From NCBI GenBank assembly GCA_038525525.1, contig JBCBHO010000001.1, forward strand, positions 186,001 through 250,000: 64,000 nucleotides of DNA, in the 5' to 3' direction. Shown here one piece after another: positions 15,976 through 24,948 of this stretch; the stretch's first letter is position 1; each line of letters opens with the position of its first letter. Both the position numbers and the translations under genes were made by a program. The notes under the pieces were generated by a model that was not told where the DNA came from, ran no database searches, and saw only the letters and a list, made by a program, of their open reading frames with translations. Source of the DNA: Shimia_B sp038525525 (GTDB lineage Bacteria; Pseudomonadota; Alphaproteobacteria; Rhodobacterales; Rhodobacteraceae).

Positions 15976-17840
15976 CAGACGCCTTTCCGCTGCTCTGCGC
16001 GCGTGGCTTCCTGGCTCTCCCGCGCTTCGCGGACGCGGGCGCTCTCGGAGACCTCGGGCGTCCCCACCTCCCACCAGGCGTGGCCCTGCGTGGTCCAACC
16101 CTCGTAGGCGTCCACCTGCATGGCGATCACGGTGGTGCGGTCAGCGGCCTGCGCGCGCTTGAAGGCGTCTGCGAGCTCCGCCGGGTTCGCCACCGTTTCC
16201 GCAATCGCGCCCATGGCGGCGGCGTGGGCGGCGAAATCCACGCTCATCTGGTGCGTGGCGGTGGGCGTGTCGGCGATGAGGTTGTTAAAGCTCTCGTTGC
16301 CCGTGCCGTTCTGGAGCTTGTTGATGACGGCAAAGCCGCCATTGTCGAGCACCAGCACGATCATCTTCTTTTGCGTGAGGACCGAGCTGTAGATGTCTGA
16401 ATTCATGAGGAGATAGGAACCGTCCCCGCAGAAGGAGATGACGTCGCGCCCCGGCTTACGCTCGGCCTGCGCGATGGCCGCGCCCCAGGCGCCGGCGATC
16501 TCGTAGCCCATGCAGGAGAAGCCGAACTCGACGTCAACGGAGCCCACGCTGAGCGTTTTCCAGTTGGCCGTGACCTCTGCGGGTAGGCCCCCTGCGGCGG
16601 CGACCACGCGATCCTCGGCGTGGCAGAGCGCGTTCACGACCCCGATGGCCTGTGCGTAGGAGTTGGGCCCGTTTCCGGCGCGAGTATTGCCCGCGACATA
16701 GGCGTCCCACGCCTCCCGCTCCTTGCGGGCGCGGGCGGTCCAGTCGGCGGGAGCCGTGTAGTCTCCCAAAGCTACGCCCAAAGCCTCGATCCCGAGCTTG
16801 GCATCGCCCACCACCGGGAGCGAACGGTGCTTGCCCGCGTCATGGCGCGCGGCGTTGAGCCCGATGATCTGCGCGTCACGCGCGAAGGCCGTCCAGGAGC
16901 CCGTGGTGAAATCCTGCAGACGCGAGCCGACCGAGAGGATGACGTCGGCCTCCTTGGCGATGGCATTGGCGCTGTCGGAGCCGGTCACCCCGATGGGCCC
17001 CGTGTTCAGTGCGTGGGTGTCGAGGAGGTTCGCCCGGCCCGCGATCGTCTCCACCACCGGGATCTGATGCGCCTCGGCGAAGGCCGTGAGCTCGACCACC
17101 GCGCCCGAATACTGCACGCCGCCGCCCGCGATGATCATGGGGCGCTCGGCGCCCCTCAGGGTCGCCGCGGCGTCGGCCACCTCGCGGGCGTCGGGCGGCT
17201 GGCGCCGGATGCGGTGCACTTTCTTGTCGAACATTTCCAAGGGGTAGTCATAGGCCCAACCCTGCACATCCTGTGGCAGCGCGATGAAGGCCGGCCCGCA
17301 ATCGGCGGGATCGAGGAGCGTGGCCATGGCGGCAGGCAGGCTCTGGATGACCTGTGCGGGATGCGTGATGCGATCCCAGTAGCGGCTCACGGCGCGGAAG
17401 GCGTCGTTGAGCCCGAGCGTCGGATCCCCGAAATGTTCGAGCTGCTGGAGCACCGGGTCCGGAAGGCGCGTGAGAAAGGTGTCGCCGCAAAGCATTAGCA
17501 CGGGAAGGCGATTTGCGTGGGCAAGCGCGGCGGATGTGAGCAGATTCGCCGTCCCCGGCCCCGCCGATGCCGTACAGAACATGAAGCGCTGCCGGAGCCA
17601 GGCCTTCGCATAGCCCGCCGCGGCAAAGCCCATCCCCTGCTCGTTCTGGCCGCGGTAGAGCGGCAGCTTGTCCTGCACCGGGTAGAGCGCCTCGCCGAGG
17701 CAGGTCACGTTGCCGTGCCCGAAGATGCCGAAGCCCCCGCCGCAGACGCGGTGCTCGGTGCCGTCCACCTCGATCCACTGGTTTTCCAGATAGCGCACGA
17801 TGGCCTGTGCCACCGTGAGCCGGATGATGCCCTCGCCCAT
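15975..17840 (-). CDS. iolD: 3D-(3,5/4)-trihydroxycyclohexane-1,2-dione hydrolase
   Basis: ThDP-dependent ring-opening enzyme of myo-inositol catabolism, giving 5-deoxy-glucuronate. The 621-residue protein has the three-domain acetolactate synthase fold: an N-terminal pyrimidine-binding part with GQNEQGMGFAAAGYAKAW, a central domain, and a C-terminal pyrophosphate-binding motif CGDGSYLLMNSDIYSS ending in NGGFAVINKLQNG. It is the first gene of iolD-iolC-iolB-iolJ. It is divergent from the 17924 dehydrogenase across 83 bases that must hold both promoters. Confidence 0.95.
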   Translation of the reverse strand: MGEGIIRLTVAQAIVRYLENQWIEVDGTEHRVCGGGFGIFGHGNVTCLGEALYPVQDKLPLYRGQNEQGMGFAAAGYAKAWLRQRFMFCTASAGPGTANLLTSAALAHANRLPVLMLCGDTFLTRLPDPVLQQLEHFGDPTLGLNDAFRAVSRYWDRITHPAQVIQSLPAAMATLLDPADCGPAFIALPQDVQGWAYDYPLEMFDKKVHRIRRQPPDAREVADAAATLRGAERPMIIAGGGVQYSGAVVELTAFAEAHQIPVVETIAGRANLLDTHALNTGPIGVTGSDSANAIAKEADVILSVGSRLQDFTTGSWTAFARDAQIIGLNAARHDAGKHRSLPVVGDAKLGIEALGVALGDYTAPADWTARARKEREAWDAYVAGNTRAGNGPNSYAQAIGVVNALCHAEDRVVAAAGGLPAEVTANWKTLSVGSVDVEFGFSCMGYEIAGAWGAAIAQAERKPGRDVISFCGDGSYLLMNSDIYSSVLTQKKMIVLVLDNGGFAVINKLQNGTGNESFNNLIADTPTATHQMSVDFAAHAAAMGAIAETVANPAELADAFKRAQAADRTTVIAMQVDAYEGWTTQGHAWWEVGTPEVSESARVREARESQEATRAEQRKGV

Positions 17841-17923
17841 CCAGTCCTCCCGTCATCGTCAGCGGACAGTTGCAGCTTGCACGCGTCTGCTCAAGAGTGA
17901 TCCGGCAGACCTTGGGAGGGCAT

Positions 17924-19018
17924 ATGAGCGAGATCGGGATCGGCGTCGTGGGTGGCGGCTACATGGGCAAGGCGCATTCGGTGGCCATGGCGGCGGTGGG
18001 GGCGGTCTTTGACACGGCGCTCCGGCCCCGGCTCGAGGTTATCGCGGCCACCAGCGAGGCGAGCGCGGAGCGGTACCGCGCGGCCTTCGGCTTCAATCGT
18101 GGCACGGCTGACTGGCGCAGCCTCGTGGAGGATCCGCGCGTGGGCGCGGTCATCATCGCCACTCCACAGAGCCACCATCGCGAGATCGCCGGGGCCGCCT
18201 TCGCTCTGGGCAAGCCCGTCCTCTGCGAGAAGCCCATGGGCGCTTCCATGGCCGATGCCGAGGCCATGGTCGCCGCCGCCGAGGGCCACATAAACATGGT
18301 GGGTTACAACTATATCCGCACGCCTGCCTCCCGCTTTGCCCGCGATCTATTGGCCCAGGGCGCCATCGGACAGCTCACGTGGTTTCGCGGGGAGCACACG
18401 GAGGATTTCCTCGCCGACCCCGAGGAGCCCGCCAACTGGCGGACCGAGGGCATGGCCATGGGCTGCATCGGGGATCTCGCGCCCCACGCCTTCAACGCGG
18501 CGCTCGCGCTCATGGGCCCCATGGCGCAGGTCAGCGCCTCCCTCGAGACGGTGCATCGCACGCGCCCAGGGGGCGAGGTGACGAATGACGACCACGTGCA
18601 GCTCATGTGCCGCTTCCGCTCCGGCGTCATGGGGCACATCTATGCCTCCCGCATCGCGACGGGGCGCAAGATGGGCTACGCCTACGAGATCCACGGCACC
18701 GACGGCGCGATCCGCTTCGACCAGGAGGACCAAAACGCGCTGTGGCTCTATCGCCGCGAGGGGCCTGAGGCGGAGCGCGGCTTCAAGAAGATCCTCACCG
18801 GGCCCGCCCATCCCGACTACCTCCCCTTCTGCCAGGGGCCGGGGCACGGCACGGGCTACCAGGACCAGATCATCATCGAGGCGAAGGATTTCCTCACCGC
18901 CATCCACGAGGGCGAGAACCGCTGGCCGACGTTCCGGGACGGCCTCGACGTGCTGCGCGTGACGGAGGCGGCGCTCCACTCATCGGAGAGCGGCGGGTGG
19001 GAAGATGTCAGATACTGA
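17924..19018 (+). CDS. Gfo/Idh/MocA family oxidoreductase
   Basis: A 364-residue NAD(P)-dependent sugar or cyclitol dehydrogenase. The N-terminal Rossmann motif is IGIGVVGGGYMGKAHS, followed by the family signature VLCEKPMGASMADAE with the catalytic lysine, and a C-terminal substrate domain with GDLAPHAFNAALALMG. The ATG at 17924 has GGGAGG just upstream. Divergence from iolD suggests a role in inositol, inosose or a related polyol oxidation, but substrate cannot be read from the sequence. It is followed by a second family member 81 bases on. Confidence 0.85.
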   Translation: MSEIGIGVVGGGYMGKAHSVAMAAVGAVFDTALRPRLEVIAATSEASAERYRAAFGFNRGTADWRSLVEDPRVGAVIIATPQSHHREIAGAAFALGKPVLCEKPMGASMADAEAMVAAAEGHINMVGYNYIRTPASRFARDLLAQGAIGQLTWFRGEHTEDFLADPEEPANWRTEGMAMGCIGDLAPHAFNAALALMGPMAQVSASLETVHRTRPGGEVTNDDHVQLMCRFRSGVMGHIYASRIATGRKMGYAYEIHGTDGAIRFDQEDQNALWLYRREGPEAERGFKKILTGPAHPDYLPFCQGPGHGTGYQDQIIIEAKDFLTAIHEGENRWPTFRDGLDVLRVTEAALHSSESGGWEDVRY

Positions 19019-19099
19019 GAACGGTCCGTCCGCAATGCATACCCTGTGCGGCCCATCCGTAGGCTGCGCACCGCGCACCGTCCCCCAAGGAGACACCAC

Positions 19100-20236
19100 A
19101 TGACACGACTGAACTGGGGCATGATCGGCGGCGGCGAAGGCAGCCAGATCGGCCCGGCGCATAGGCTTGGCGCGCAGGCGGATGGCAATTTCGTCCTGGC
19201 GGCGGGCGCGCTCGACCACGACGCGGAGAAAGGCCGCGCCTTCGCCCAGCGCCTGGGCGTCGCGCCCGGCCGCGCCTATGGCGACTGGCGGGAGATGCTC
19301 GCGGGCGAGCGCGAGCGCGACGACCGCGTGGACCTCGTCACCGTGGCCACGCCCAACGCCACGCATTTCGAGATCACCAAGGCCTTCCTCGAGGCGGGCT
19401 TCAACGTGCTCTGCGAAAAACCCATGACCATGACCGTAGAGGAAGGGGAGGAGATCGTGCGCGTGGCCGAAGCCTCCGGCAAGATCTGCGCGGTCAATTA
19501 CTGCTACTCGGCCTATCCCATGGTGCGCGAGATGCGGCACATGGTGGCCTCGGGCGCGCTCGGGCAAGTGCGGCTCATCGTGGCCGCGTTCAGCCACGGG
19601 CACCATGGCGATGCGACGGACGCCGAAAACCCCCGCGTCCGCTGGCGCTACGATCCCGCGCAGGCGGGCGTCTCGGGCCAGTTCGCCGATTGCGGCATCC
19701 ACGCGCTCCACATGGCAAGCTTCGTCACCGGCGACGAGGTGCGCACGCTGTCCGCGGATTTCGCGAGCACCATCCCATCCCGCGTCCTTGAAGACGACGC
19801 GATGGTGAACTTCCGCATGGAGCGCGGCACGGTGGGCCGCCTCTGGACGTCGTCGGTGGCCATAGGCCGCCAGCACGGCTTCGACATCCAGGTCTTCGGC
19901 GAAAAGGCCGGGCTCCGCTGGGCCTCCGAACAACCGAACCAGGTGTTCCACACGCCCGTGGGCGGGCGCACGGAGATCATGGAAAAGGGCGAAGCGGGGC
20001 TGAGCGCGGAGGCGCAGCGCCTCTCCCGCGTGGCCATCGCGCATCCCGAGGGCTTCCCGCTCGCCGTGGCCAATATCTACGTGGATCTCGCCGCCGCCCT
20101 GCGTGGAGAGGCCCACGGCGCCTACCCCCGTGCCGTGGACGGGCTCCGCTCCATGGCCGCCGTGCATCAGGCGGTTGCTTCTGCCAAGGCCGACGGTGCC
20201 TGGATCGACGCGCGGCCGCCCTCGCTCAGGGATTGA
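19100..20236 (+). CDS. Gfo/Idh/MocA family oxidoreductase (second)
   Basis: A 378-residue dehydrogenase of the same superfamily as its upstream neighbour but clearly different in sequence. It shows WGMIGGGEGSQIGPAHR at the start, VLCEKPMTMTVEEGE with the catalytic lysine, and FADCGIHALHMASFVTGDE in the C-terminal domain. AAGGAGA precedes the ATG. Transcribed with the 17924 gene away from the iol operon, it probably handles a linked polyol or keto-inositol. The specific reaction is unknown. Confidence 0.85.
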   Translation: MTRLNWGMIGGGEGSQIGPAHRLGAQADGNFVLAAGALDHDAEKGRAFAQRLGVAPGRAYGDWREMLAGERERDDRVDLVTVATPNATHFEITKAFLEAGFNVLCEKPMTMTVEEGEEIVRVAEASGKICAVNYCYSAYPMVREMRHMVASGALGQVRLIVAAFSHGHHGDATDAENPRVRWRYDPAQAGVSGQFADCGIHALHMASFVTGDEVRTLSADFASTIPSRVLEDDAMVNFRMERGTVGRLWTSSVAIGRQHGFDIQVFGEKAGLRWASEQPNQVFHTPVGGRTEIMEKGEAGLSAEAQRLSRVAIAHPEGFPLAVANIYVDLAAALRGEAHGAYPRAVDGLRSMAAVHQAVASAKADGAWIDARPPSLRD

Positions 20237-20255
20237 GAGACGTCCTCAGGAGCAT

Positions 20256-20340
20256 TGGTGCGGATGAGAGGACTCGAACCTCCACGCCTCGCGGCGCCAG
20301 AACCTAAATCTGGTGCGTCTACCAGTTTCGCCACATCCGC
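20256..20340 (-). tRNA. tRNA-Leu(UAG)
   Basis: Read on the minus strand: acceptor stem GCGGATG paired with CATCCGC, D-arm GTGGCGAAACTGGTAGACGC, and anticodon stem CCAGA/TCTGG enclosing TTTAGGT (anticodon TAG). A class II variable arm and the T-arm GGTTCGAGTCC follow. The discriminator A and a genomically encoded CCA follow (20256-20258). The long variable arm and discriminator A fit leucine. Confidence 0.95.
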
Positions 20341-20476
20341 ACTGCGCTGGCTGTAGCAAAGCGCGCAGGCACGCGCGAGTGCAAAGGTGCGCGGCGCCTG
20401 TGACGCTCAGATTTTTCGCGACACGGTCACGTTTCGTTAGTACTCTCGCGAAAAAATACCGAGCAGGTAACCAAAC

Positions 20477-20974
20477 ATGGCGTCAAACGCTCCTCTCCCC
20501 GCCGCGTTCAGCGGCGCGTGTCCCGTTCAGGCCATGGCCGCGGAGGTCACCGGCCTCGTGGCCGGGACAGATATCATCACGGCCGAAGGCATCCGCCCCG
20601 TCGAAACGCTCGGCGCGGGAGATCGCATCGTCACGCGTGACGGCGGCATGCGCACCCTCGCCAGCATCGACGAGCGCGTCGTGACCGTGCCCGCGATCCG
20701 CATTTCAGCCGGCGCGCTGGGGCAAGGCCTGCCCGAAGCGGCCATGACCCTGCCCGCCGGGCAATGCGTCCATCTCAGGGATTGGCGGGTGCAAAAGCTT
20801 CACGGGGCCACCGCGATCTCGCTCCCCGCGGCGCAGCTCGTGGACGGGCGCTTCATCGAGGCCATGGGGCCTCGGGAGCTGCGCCTCTTCACGCTGCGCT
20901 TCGCGCGCGCGCACATCGTCTATGCCGGTGGGCTCGAGCTGATGTCGGAGGCGGTGACCGGCCGCGCTCACTGA
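20477..20974 (+). CDS. Hint-domain protein lacking the usual N-terminal Cys
   Basis: A 165-residue protein with a Hint (Hedgehog/intein) module of the type common in Rhodobacterales. The diagnostic stretch is GLVAGTDIITAEGIRPVETL followed by GAGDRIVTRDGG, then VQKLHGATAISLPAAQLVDG and a later HIVYAGGLELMSEAV. In typical members the block begins with Cys (CFxxGTxI); here the position is Gly or Leu, so autoprocessing is unlikely. A normal Hint exteins-plus-toxin layout is absent: only about 25 residues precede the domain. The function of these short proteins is unknown. Its stop overlaps the convergent nnr gene by seven bases. Confidence 0.75.
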   Translation: MASNAPLPAAFSGACPVQAMAAEVTGLVAGTDIITAEGIRPVETLGAGDRIVTRDGGMRTLASIDERVVTVPAIRISAGALGQGLPEAAMTLPAGQCVHLRDWRVQKLHGATAISLPAAQLVDGRFIEAMGPRELRLFTLRFARAHIVYAGGLELMSEAVTGRAH

Positions 20975-22740
20975 GCCTCGGCGTCTCGCAGGACGCGGGG
21001 CAGCATTTCGGGCAGGTCTTCCGCGATGAGGCCCGGTCCGAAGGCCAGCGCGCAATCAACATGGAGCGCGGCTGCGAGGATTGCGGCGTCATCCGGGCGA
21101 TGGCCACGCGCCGCGAGGCCCGCGATGATCCCAGAGAGCACGTCCCCCGACCCCGCCGTGGCGAGCCAGGGCGCCGCGCGCTCCCGGCTAGCGGCATGGA
21201 CCCATGCTTCGCCAGCGGGATTGGCGACGACCGTGTCAGCCCCCTTGAGGAGAACGATCGCACCGGAGGCCGCCGCCGCCTCCCGCACGGCATCGACCTT
21301 GGAATAGGCGGGCCCTGTCTGCGCCGTTGCATGCGCGCGATAGGCCTCGCCTTCCTCGCGCGCGGCGGCAAGCGCGGCCATGCTCTGCTCCGCATAGCGC
21401 ATGGCGGGGCGCGGCGCGCCTGAGAGACGCGCGGCCTCCTCGGGGAAGAGGCGCGCGAATTCCCCCATATGCGGCGTCAGCACGACATGGGGCCCGAGGC
21501 CCGCGAACGGCTCCGCGCGCGCGGCGAGGAGCGTGAGGGCATCGGCATCGAGCACGAGCTTGCGCCCCTGCCCCACATACGTCCCCGCGCCCGGAGGCGG
21601 AGCGGCGGCGAGCGCGGCCTCGAGAAGCGCAGCCTCCCGCTCGCCCAGCCCGAGTCCGGGGCCGATGCAGACGGTATTGATGCGGATGTCTTCCAACATC
21701 TCGCTGAGGTCGGTCGCCGCACGCAACGACCGGCACATGACGCTCGTGGATTGCGCCGCGATCTCGGTGAGGGAAGCGGGCGGGGCCGCAAGCGTCACGG
21801 CACCCGCCCCCACGCGCAACGCCGCGCGCGCGGCGAGCCGGGACGCGCCCGTGCGGCCCACGCCGCCAGAAAGCGCGAGGACATGGCCGTGCTCGTATTT
21901 GTGGCCTGCATACTTGCGCCGCAGCAGAGGCCGGAAGAGCGCATGGGGCTCCTCGGGGCCGACTTCTAGCGGTGGATGCAGCGTGAGCCGCGGAGGACGC
22001 AGTCCGCTGGCTGGCATCCCGTCGCCCGTGGGGAGCCGCTCGCTGCGTGCACGGGTGAGGCCGATGCTCTTGACCGCGAGCTTGCCGCAGAGCGCGGGCC
22101 CGTCCGCCAGGAAGTGTCCGGCCTTCGGCGCCTCGAACGTGACGGTGAGGTGCGCATAGGGCGCGAGGCTGTTGAACGGATCGGGCTCGGGGCATCCGAG
22201 CACGCGCCCTGAATCCGCGCAGAGGCCGGATGGCACATCGAGGGCCACCATGCGCGGCTGATAATACCCGTAATCACCGCCGGAGCCCGCGAGATAGCCG
22301 ATGAAGCGCGCCAGCTCGCCAGAGGCCGGGCGCGACAGGCCGATGCCGAAGATCGCGTCGATGTAGAGCGCGGTGCCGGGGGCCGCGCGAAACGCCCCCT
22401 CCTCGAGCTGCGCCACGGGGCCCAGCACCTCCCACGCGGCGCGGTTCGCGCGCGCATCGGCGCCGGTCTTCTCGCCATGGTCCATGCCGTAGACGGCCAC
22501 CTGCCAGCCCAGCCCGTGGAGGAGGCGCGCCACCACGTAGCCGTCGCCGCCATTGTTGCCCGGCCCGCAGAGCACCGAGACGGATTGCGGCGCGTCGCGG
22601 TAGGCGGGCCATTCCTCGAAGATCGCCTCGACCACCCCCTGACCGGCGCGCTCCATGAGCGCGAGGCCCGTGACGTCGCCCTCGGCCATGGCCTTGGCCT
22701 CGATGGCGCGCATTTGGGCAGCGGTGAGCAGTTCGGTCAT
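20968..22740 (-). CDS. nnr: Bifunctional NAD(P)HX epimerase/dehydratase
   Basis: Repairs hydrated NADH and NADPH. The 590-residue fusion has an N-terminal epimerase (YjeF_N: SVLCGPGNNGGDGYVVARLL) and a C-terminal ADP/ATP-dependent dehydratase of the ribokinase fold (VVLTPHMGEFARLFP, then WLATAGSGDVLSGIIAGLAARG). The start at 22740 (MTELLTAAQMRAIE) matches the family; an ATG 33 bases upstream would add 11 residues. It is divergent from glnB across about 170 bases. Confidence 0.92.
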   Translation of the reverse strand: MTELLTAAQMRAIEAKAMAEGDVTGLALMERAGQGVVEAIFEEWPAYRDAPQSVSVLCGPGNNGGDGYVVARLLHGLGWQVAVYGMDHGEKTGADARANRAAWEVLGPVAQLEEGAFRAAPGTALYIDAIFGIGLSRPASGELARFIGYLAGSGGDYGYYQPRMVALDVPSGLCADSGRVLGCPEPDPFNSLAPYAHLTVTFEAPKAGHFLADGPALCGKLAVKSIGLTRARSERLPTGDGMPASGLRPPRLTLHPPLEVGPEEPHALFRPLLRRKYAGHKYEHGHVLALSGGVGRTGASRLAARAALRVGAGAVTLAAPPASLTEIAAQSTSVMCRSLRAATDLSEMLEDIRINTVCIGPGLGLGEREAALLEAALAAAPPPGAGTYVGQGRKLVLDADALTLLAARAEPFAGLGPHVVLTPHMGEFARLFPEEAARLSGAPRPAMRYAEQSMAALAAAREEGEAYRAHATAQTGPAYSKVDAVREAAAASGAIVLLKGADTVVANPAGEAWVHAASRERAAPWLATAGSGDVLSGIIAGLAARGHRPDDAAILAAALHVDCALAFGPGLIAEDLPEMLPRVLRDAEAQ

Positions 22741-22912
22741 GTCAGTCGCCAAATTCGTTCGCAAAGCGCCCATCTGCGCGCCGTATTGCCTAATTTTTGA
22801 TCAGCGCGCCGCGTTCACTCCGACGCCGACAGCACCCTCTGGCGCTTCGAATTGTTCCGTTGGGGGGAACATGGTCTCACCCGGAAAAAAGCCGCCTAGG
22901 GAGTCGCGCGCA

Positions 22913-23251
22913 ATGAAAAAAGTGGAAGCGATCATCAAGCCCTTCAAGCTTGATGAGGTCAAAGAAGCGCTCCAGGACGTCGGTATTCAGGGCCTCAGCG
23001 TGGTGGAAGTCAAAGGCTTCGGACGCCAGAAGGGCCATACCGAGCTCTACCGCGGCGCTGAATACGTCGTGGACTTCCTGCCCAAGGTCAAAATCGAAGT
23101 GGTGCTCGCCGACGACCAGCTCGACGGCGCCATCGAGGCCATCATCACCGCGGCCAAGACCGACAAGATCGGCGACGGCAAGATCTTCGTCTCCGACGTG
23201 GCCCAGGCAATCCGCATCCGCACCGGCGAGAACGGCGAGGACGCCATCTAG
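22913..23251 (+). CDS. glnB: Nitrogen regulatory protein P-II
   Basis: A 112-residue PII signal protein that senses 2-oxoglutarate, ATP and glutamine and controls adenylylation of glutamine synthetase and NtrBC. It begins MKKVEAIIKPFKLDEVKEAL, and the T-loop holds the uridylylation residue Tyr51 in GAEYVVDFLPK. The C-terminal TGENGEDAI is typical of GlnB. GGGAG lies upstream of the ATG at 22913. It is co-oriented with glnA, with a REPIN-like element in the 111-base gap. Confidence 0.96.
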   Translation: MKKVEAIIKPFKLDEVKEALQDVGIQGLSVVEVKGFGRQKGHTELYRGAEYVVDFLPKVKIEVVLADDQLDGAIEAIITAAKTDKIGDGKIFVSDVAQAIRIRTGENGEDAI

Positions 23252-23267
23252 CCACGAAGGACCACCC

Positions 23268-23330
23268 GCCCCGGACCTGATCCGGGGCCTCTCCGCCAAC
23301 ACCACGAGGTCCCGGATCAAGCCCGGGACG
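23268..23330. repeat. Paired palindromes (REPIN-like) between glnB and glnA
   Basis: One palindrome GCCCCGGACCTGATCCGGGG (23268-23289) is followed after 18 bases by a second, GGTCCCGGATCAAGCCCGGG (23308-23330). Each half can fold into a stable hairpin. The same pair in the same order relative to transcription occurs between secD and secF. Confidence 0.85.
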
Positions 23331-23362
23331 TGCACACCAAGCTCGAACCACAGGGGTACTTC

Positions 23363-24769
23363 ATGAGCAAAGAAGCTGTTCTCAAACTCATCGCCGATGA
23401 AGGGGCCGACTATGTCGATATCCGCTTCACCGATCCGCGCGGCAAGCTGCAGCACGTGACCGTCATGTCCACTGAGGTGGACGAGGATTTCCTCGAGGAA
23501 GGTTTCATGTTCGACGGCTCGTCCATCGCCGGCTGGAAGTCGATCGACCAGTCCGACATGAAACTCATGCCCGACACCGAGTCTGCCTATGTGGACCCTT
23601 TCTTCGCGGAAAAGACGATCTGTCTGCACTGCTCCGTCGTGGAGCCCGACACCGGCGAGCTCTATGATCGTGACCCGCGCGGCACCGCCGAGAAGGCCGA
23701 GGCCTACCTCAAGTCTTCGGGCATCGGCGATGTCTGCTATTTCGGGCCGGAGGCGGAATTTTTCCTCTTTGACAACGTCCGCTACTCGAACTCCATCAAC
23801 AAGGTCTCCTACGAGGTCGACGCGATCGACGCATCCTGGAACACCGACACCGAGTACGAGATGGGCAACATGGGCCACCGCCCGGGCGTCAAGGGCGGCT
23901 ACTTCCCGGTCCCGCCCGTCGATGACGGCCAGGACATCCGTTCCGAGATGCTCTCCACGATGGCGCGGCTCGGGATGAAGGTCGACAAGCACCACCACGA
24001 GGTGGCATCGTGCCAGCACGAGCTCGGCCTCATCTTCGACAGCCTCACGAAGCAGGCCGACGAGCTGCAGAAATACAAGTATGTCATCCACAACGTGGCG
24101 CAGGCCTACGGCAAGTCTGCGACGTTCATGCCGAAGCCCATCGCGGGCGACAACGGCACCGGCATGCACTGCAACATGTCGATCTGGAAGGACGGCAAGC
24201 CGCTCTTCGCTGGCGACAAGTACGCCGATCTCTCCCAGGAAGCACTTTACTTCATCGGCGGCATCCTCAAGCACGCGAAGGCGCTCAATGCCTTCACGAA
24301 CCCGTCCACGAACTCCTACAAGCGCCTGATCCCCGGCTTCGAGGCCCCGGTTCTGCGCGCCTATTCCGCGCGCAACCGCTCGGGCTGCGTGCGTATCCCG
24401 TGGACGGAGAGCCCAAAGGCCAAGCGCGTCGAGGCGCGTTTCCCCGATCCCTCCGCAAACCCGTATCTGTGCTTTGCGGCGCTCCTGATGGCCGGTCTCG
24501 ACGGCATCAAGAACAAGATCGACCCGGGCGAGGCCTCCGACAAGGACCTCTACGACCTCCCGCCGGAAGAGCTCGCCTCTATCCCTACGGTGTGCGGTTC
24601 GCTCCGCGAAGCCATCGAGGAGCTCGAGGCCGACATGGACTTCCTCCTCGCCGGCGATGTCTTCACCCGCGACCAGGTCGAGGGTTACATCGAGCTGAAG
24701 ATGGAAGAGGTCACCGCCTACGAGCATACGCCGCACCCGGTGGAGTTCGCGCTCTACTACAGCTGCTGA
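23363..24769 (+). CDS. glnA: Glutamine synthetase type I
   Basis: ATP-dependent ammonia assimilation into glutamine. The 468-residue protein has the N-terminal beta-grasp segment FMFDGSSIAGWKSIDQSDM, the metal and ATP motifs FGPEAEFFLFD and NGTGMHCNMSIWKDGKPLF, the flap GFEAPVLRAYSARNRSG, and the adenylylation residue Tyr397 in DKDLYDLPPEE. The numbering matches the E. coli enzyme, so adenylylation control through PII and GlnE is expected. AGGGG precedes the ATG at 23363. A terminator follows. Confidence 0.98.
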   Translation: MSKEAVLKLIADEGADYVDIRFTDPRGKLQHVTVMSTEVDEDFLEEGFMFDGSSIAGWKSIDQSDMKLMPDTESAYVDPFFAEKTICLHCSVVEPDTGELYDRDPRGTAEKAEAYLKSSGIGDVCYFGPEAEFFLFDNVRYSNSINKVSYEVDAIDASWNTDTEYEMGNMGHRPGVKGGYFPVPPVDDGQDIRSEMLSTMARLGMKVDKHHHEVASCQHELGLIFDSLTKQADELQKYKYVIHNVAQAYGKSATFMPKPIAGDNGTGMHCNMSIWKDGKPLFAGDKYADLSQEALYFIGGILKHAKALNAFTNPSTNSYKRLIPGFEAPVLRAYSARNRSGCVRIPWTESPKAKRVEARFPDPSANPYLCFAALLMAGLDGIKNKIDPGEASDKDLYDLPPEELASIPTVCGSLREAIEELEADMDFLLAGDVFTRDQVEGYIELKMEEVTAYEHTPHPVEFALYYSC

Positions 24770-24792
24770 GCACAGTTTCGTCACGCACGATC

Positions 24793-24824
24793 AGGGCGCT
24801 CCTTCGCGGGGCGCCCTTTTCTTT
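24793..24824 (+). terminator. Terminator of glnBA
   Basis: AGGGCGC pairs with GCGCCCT around CTCCTTCGCGGG, followed by TTTTCTTTT, about 25 bases after the glnA stop. Confidence 0.85.
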
Positions 24825-24948
24825 TCAGGGCCAGCTCGCGGCACACGCAAAAATTGTTCTTAAAAGTGCCGCAATCTCCCCCAAGTTATTGCACCGTTTC
24901 GTGCTGATCTCCTCCGACGACACGTAACCTCGTGAAAGGAGGTCCAAC

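Noticed and set aside
22836..22855. Possible sigma54 promoter upstream of glnB (TGGC...TTGT)
   Set aside because: The spacing between the GG and the downstream G is one base too long and the second element is TTGT rather than TTGC. Not supported as seen.
22877..24784. Long open frame antisense to glnB and glnA (over 600 codons)
   Set aside because: It mirrors glnB and glnA in the opposite strand, a common effect of GC-rich codon bias. The protein-like motifs are all in the plus-strand genes.
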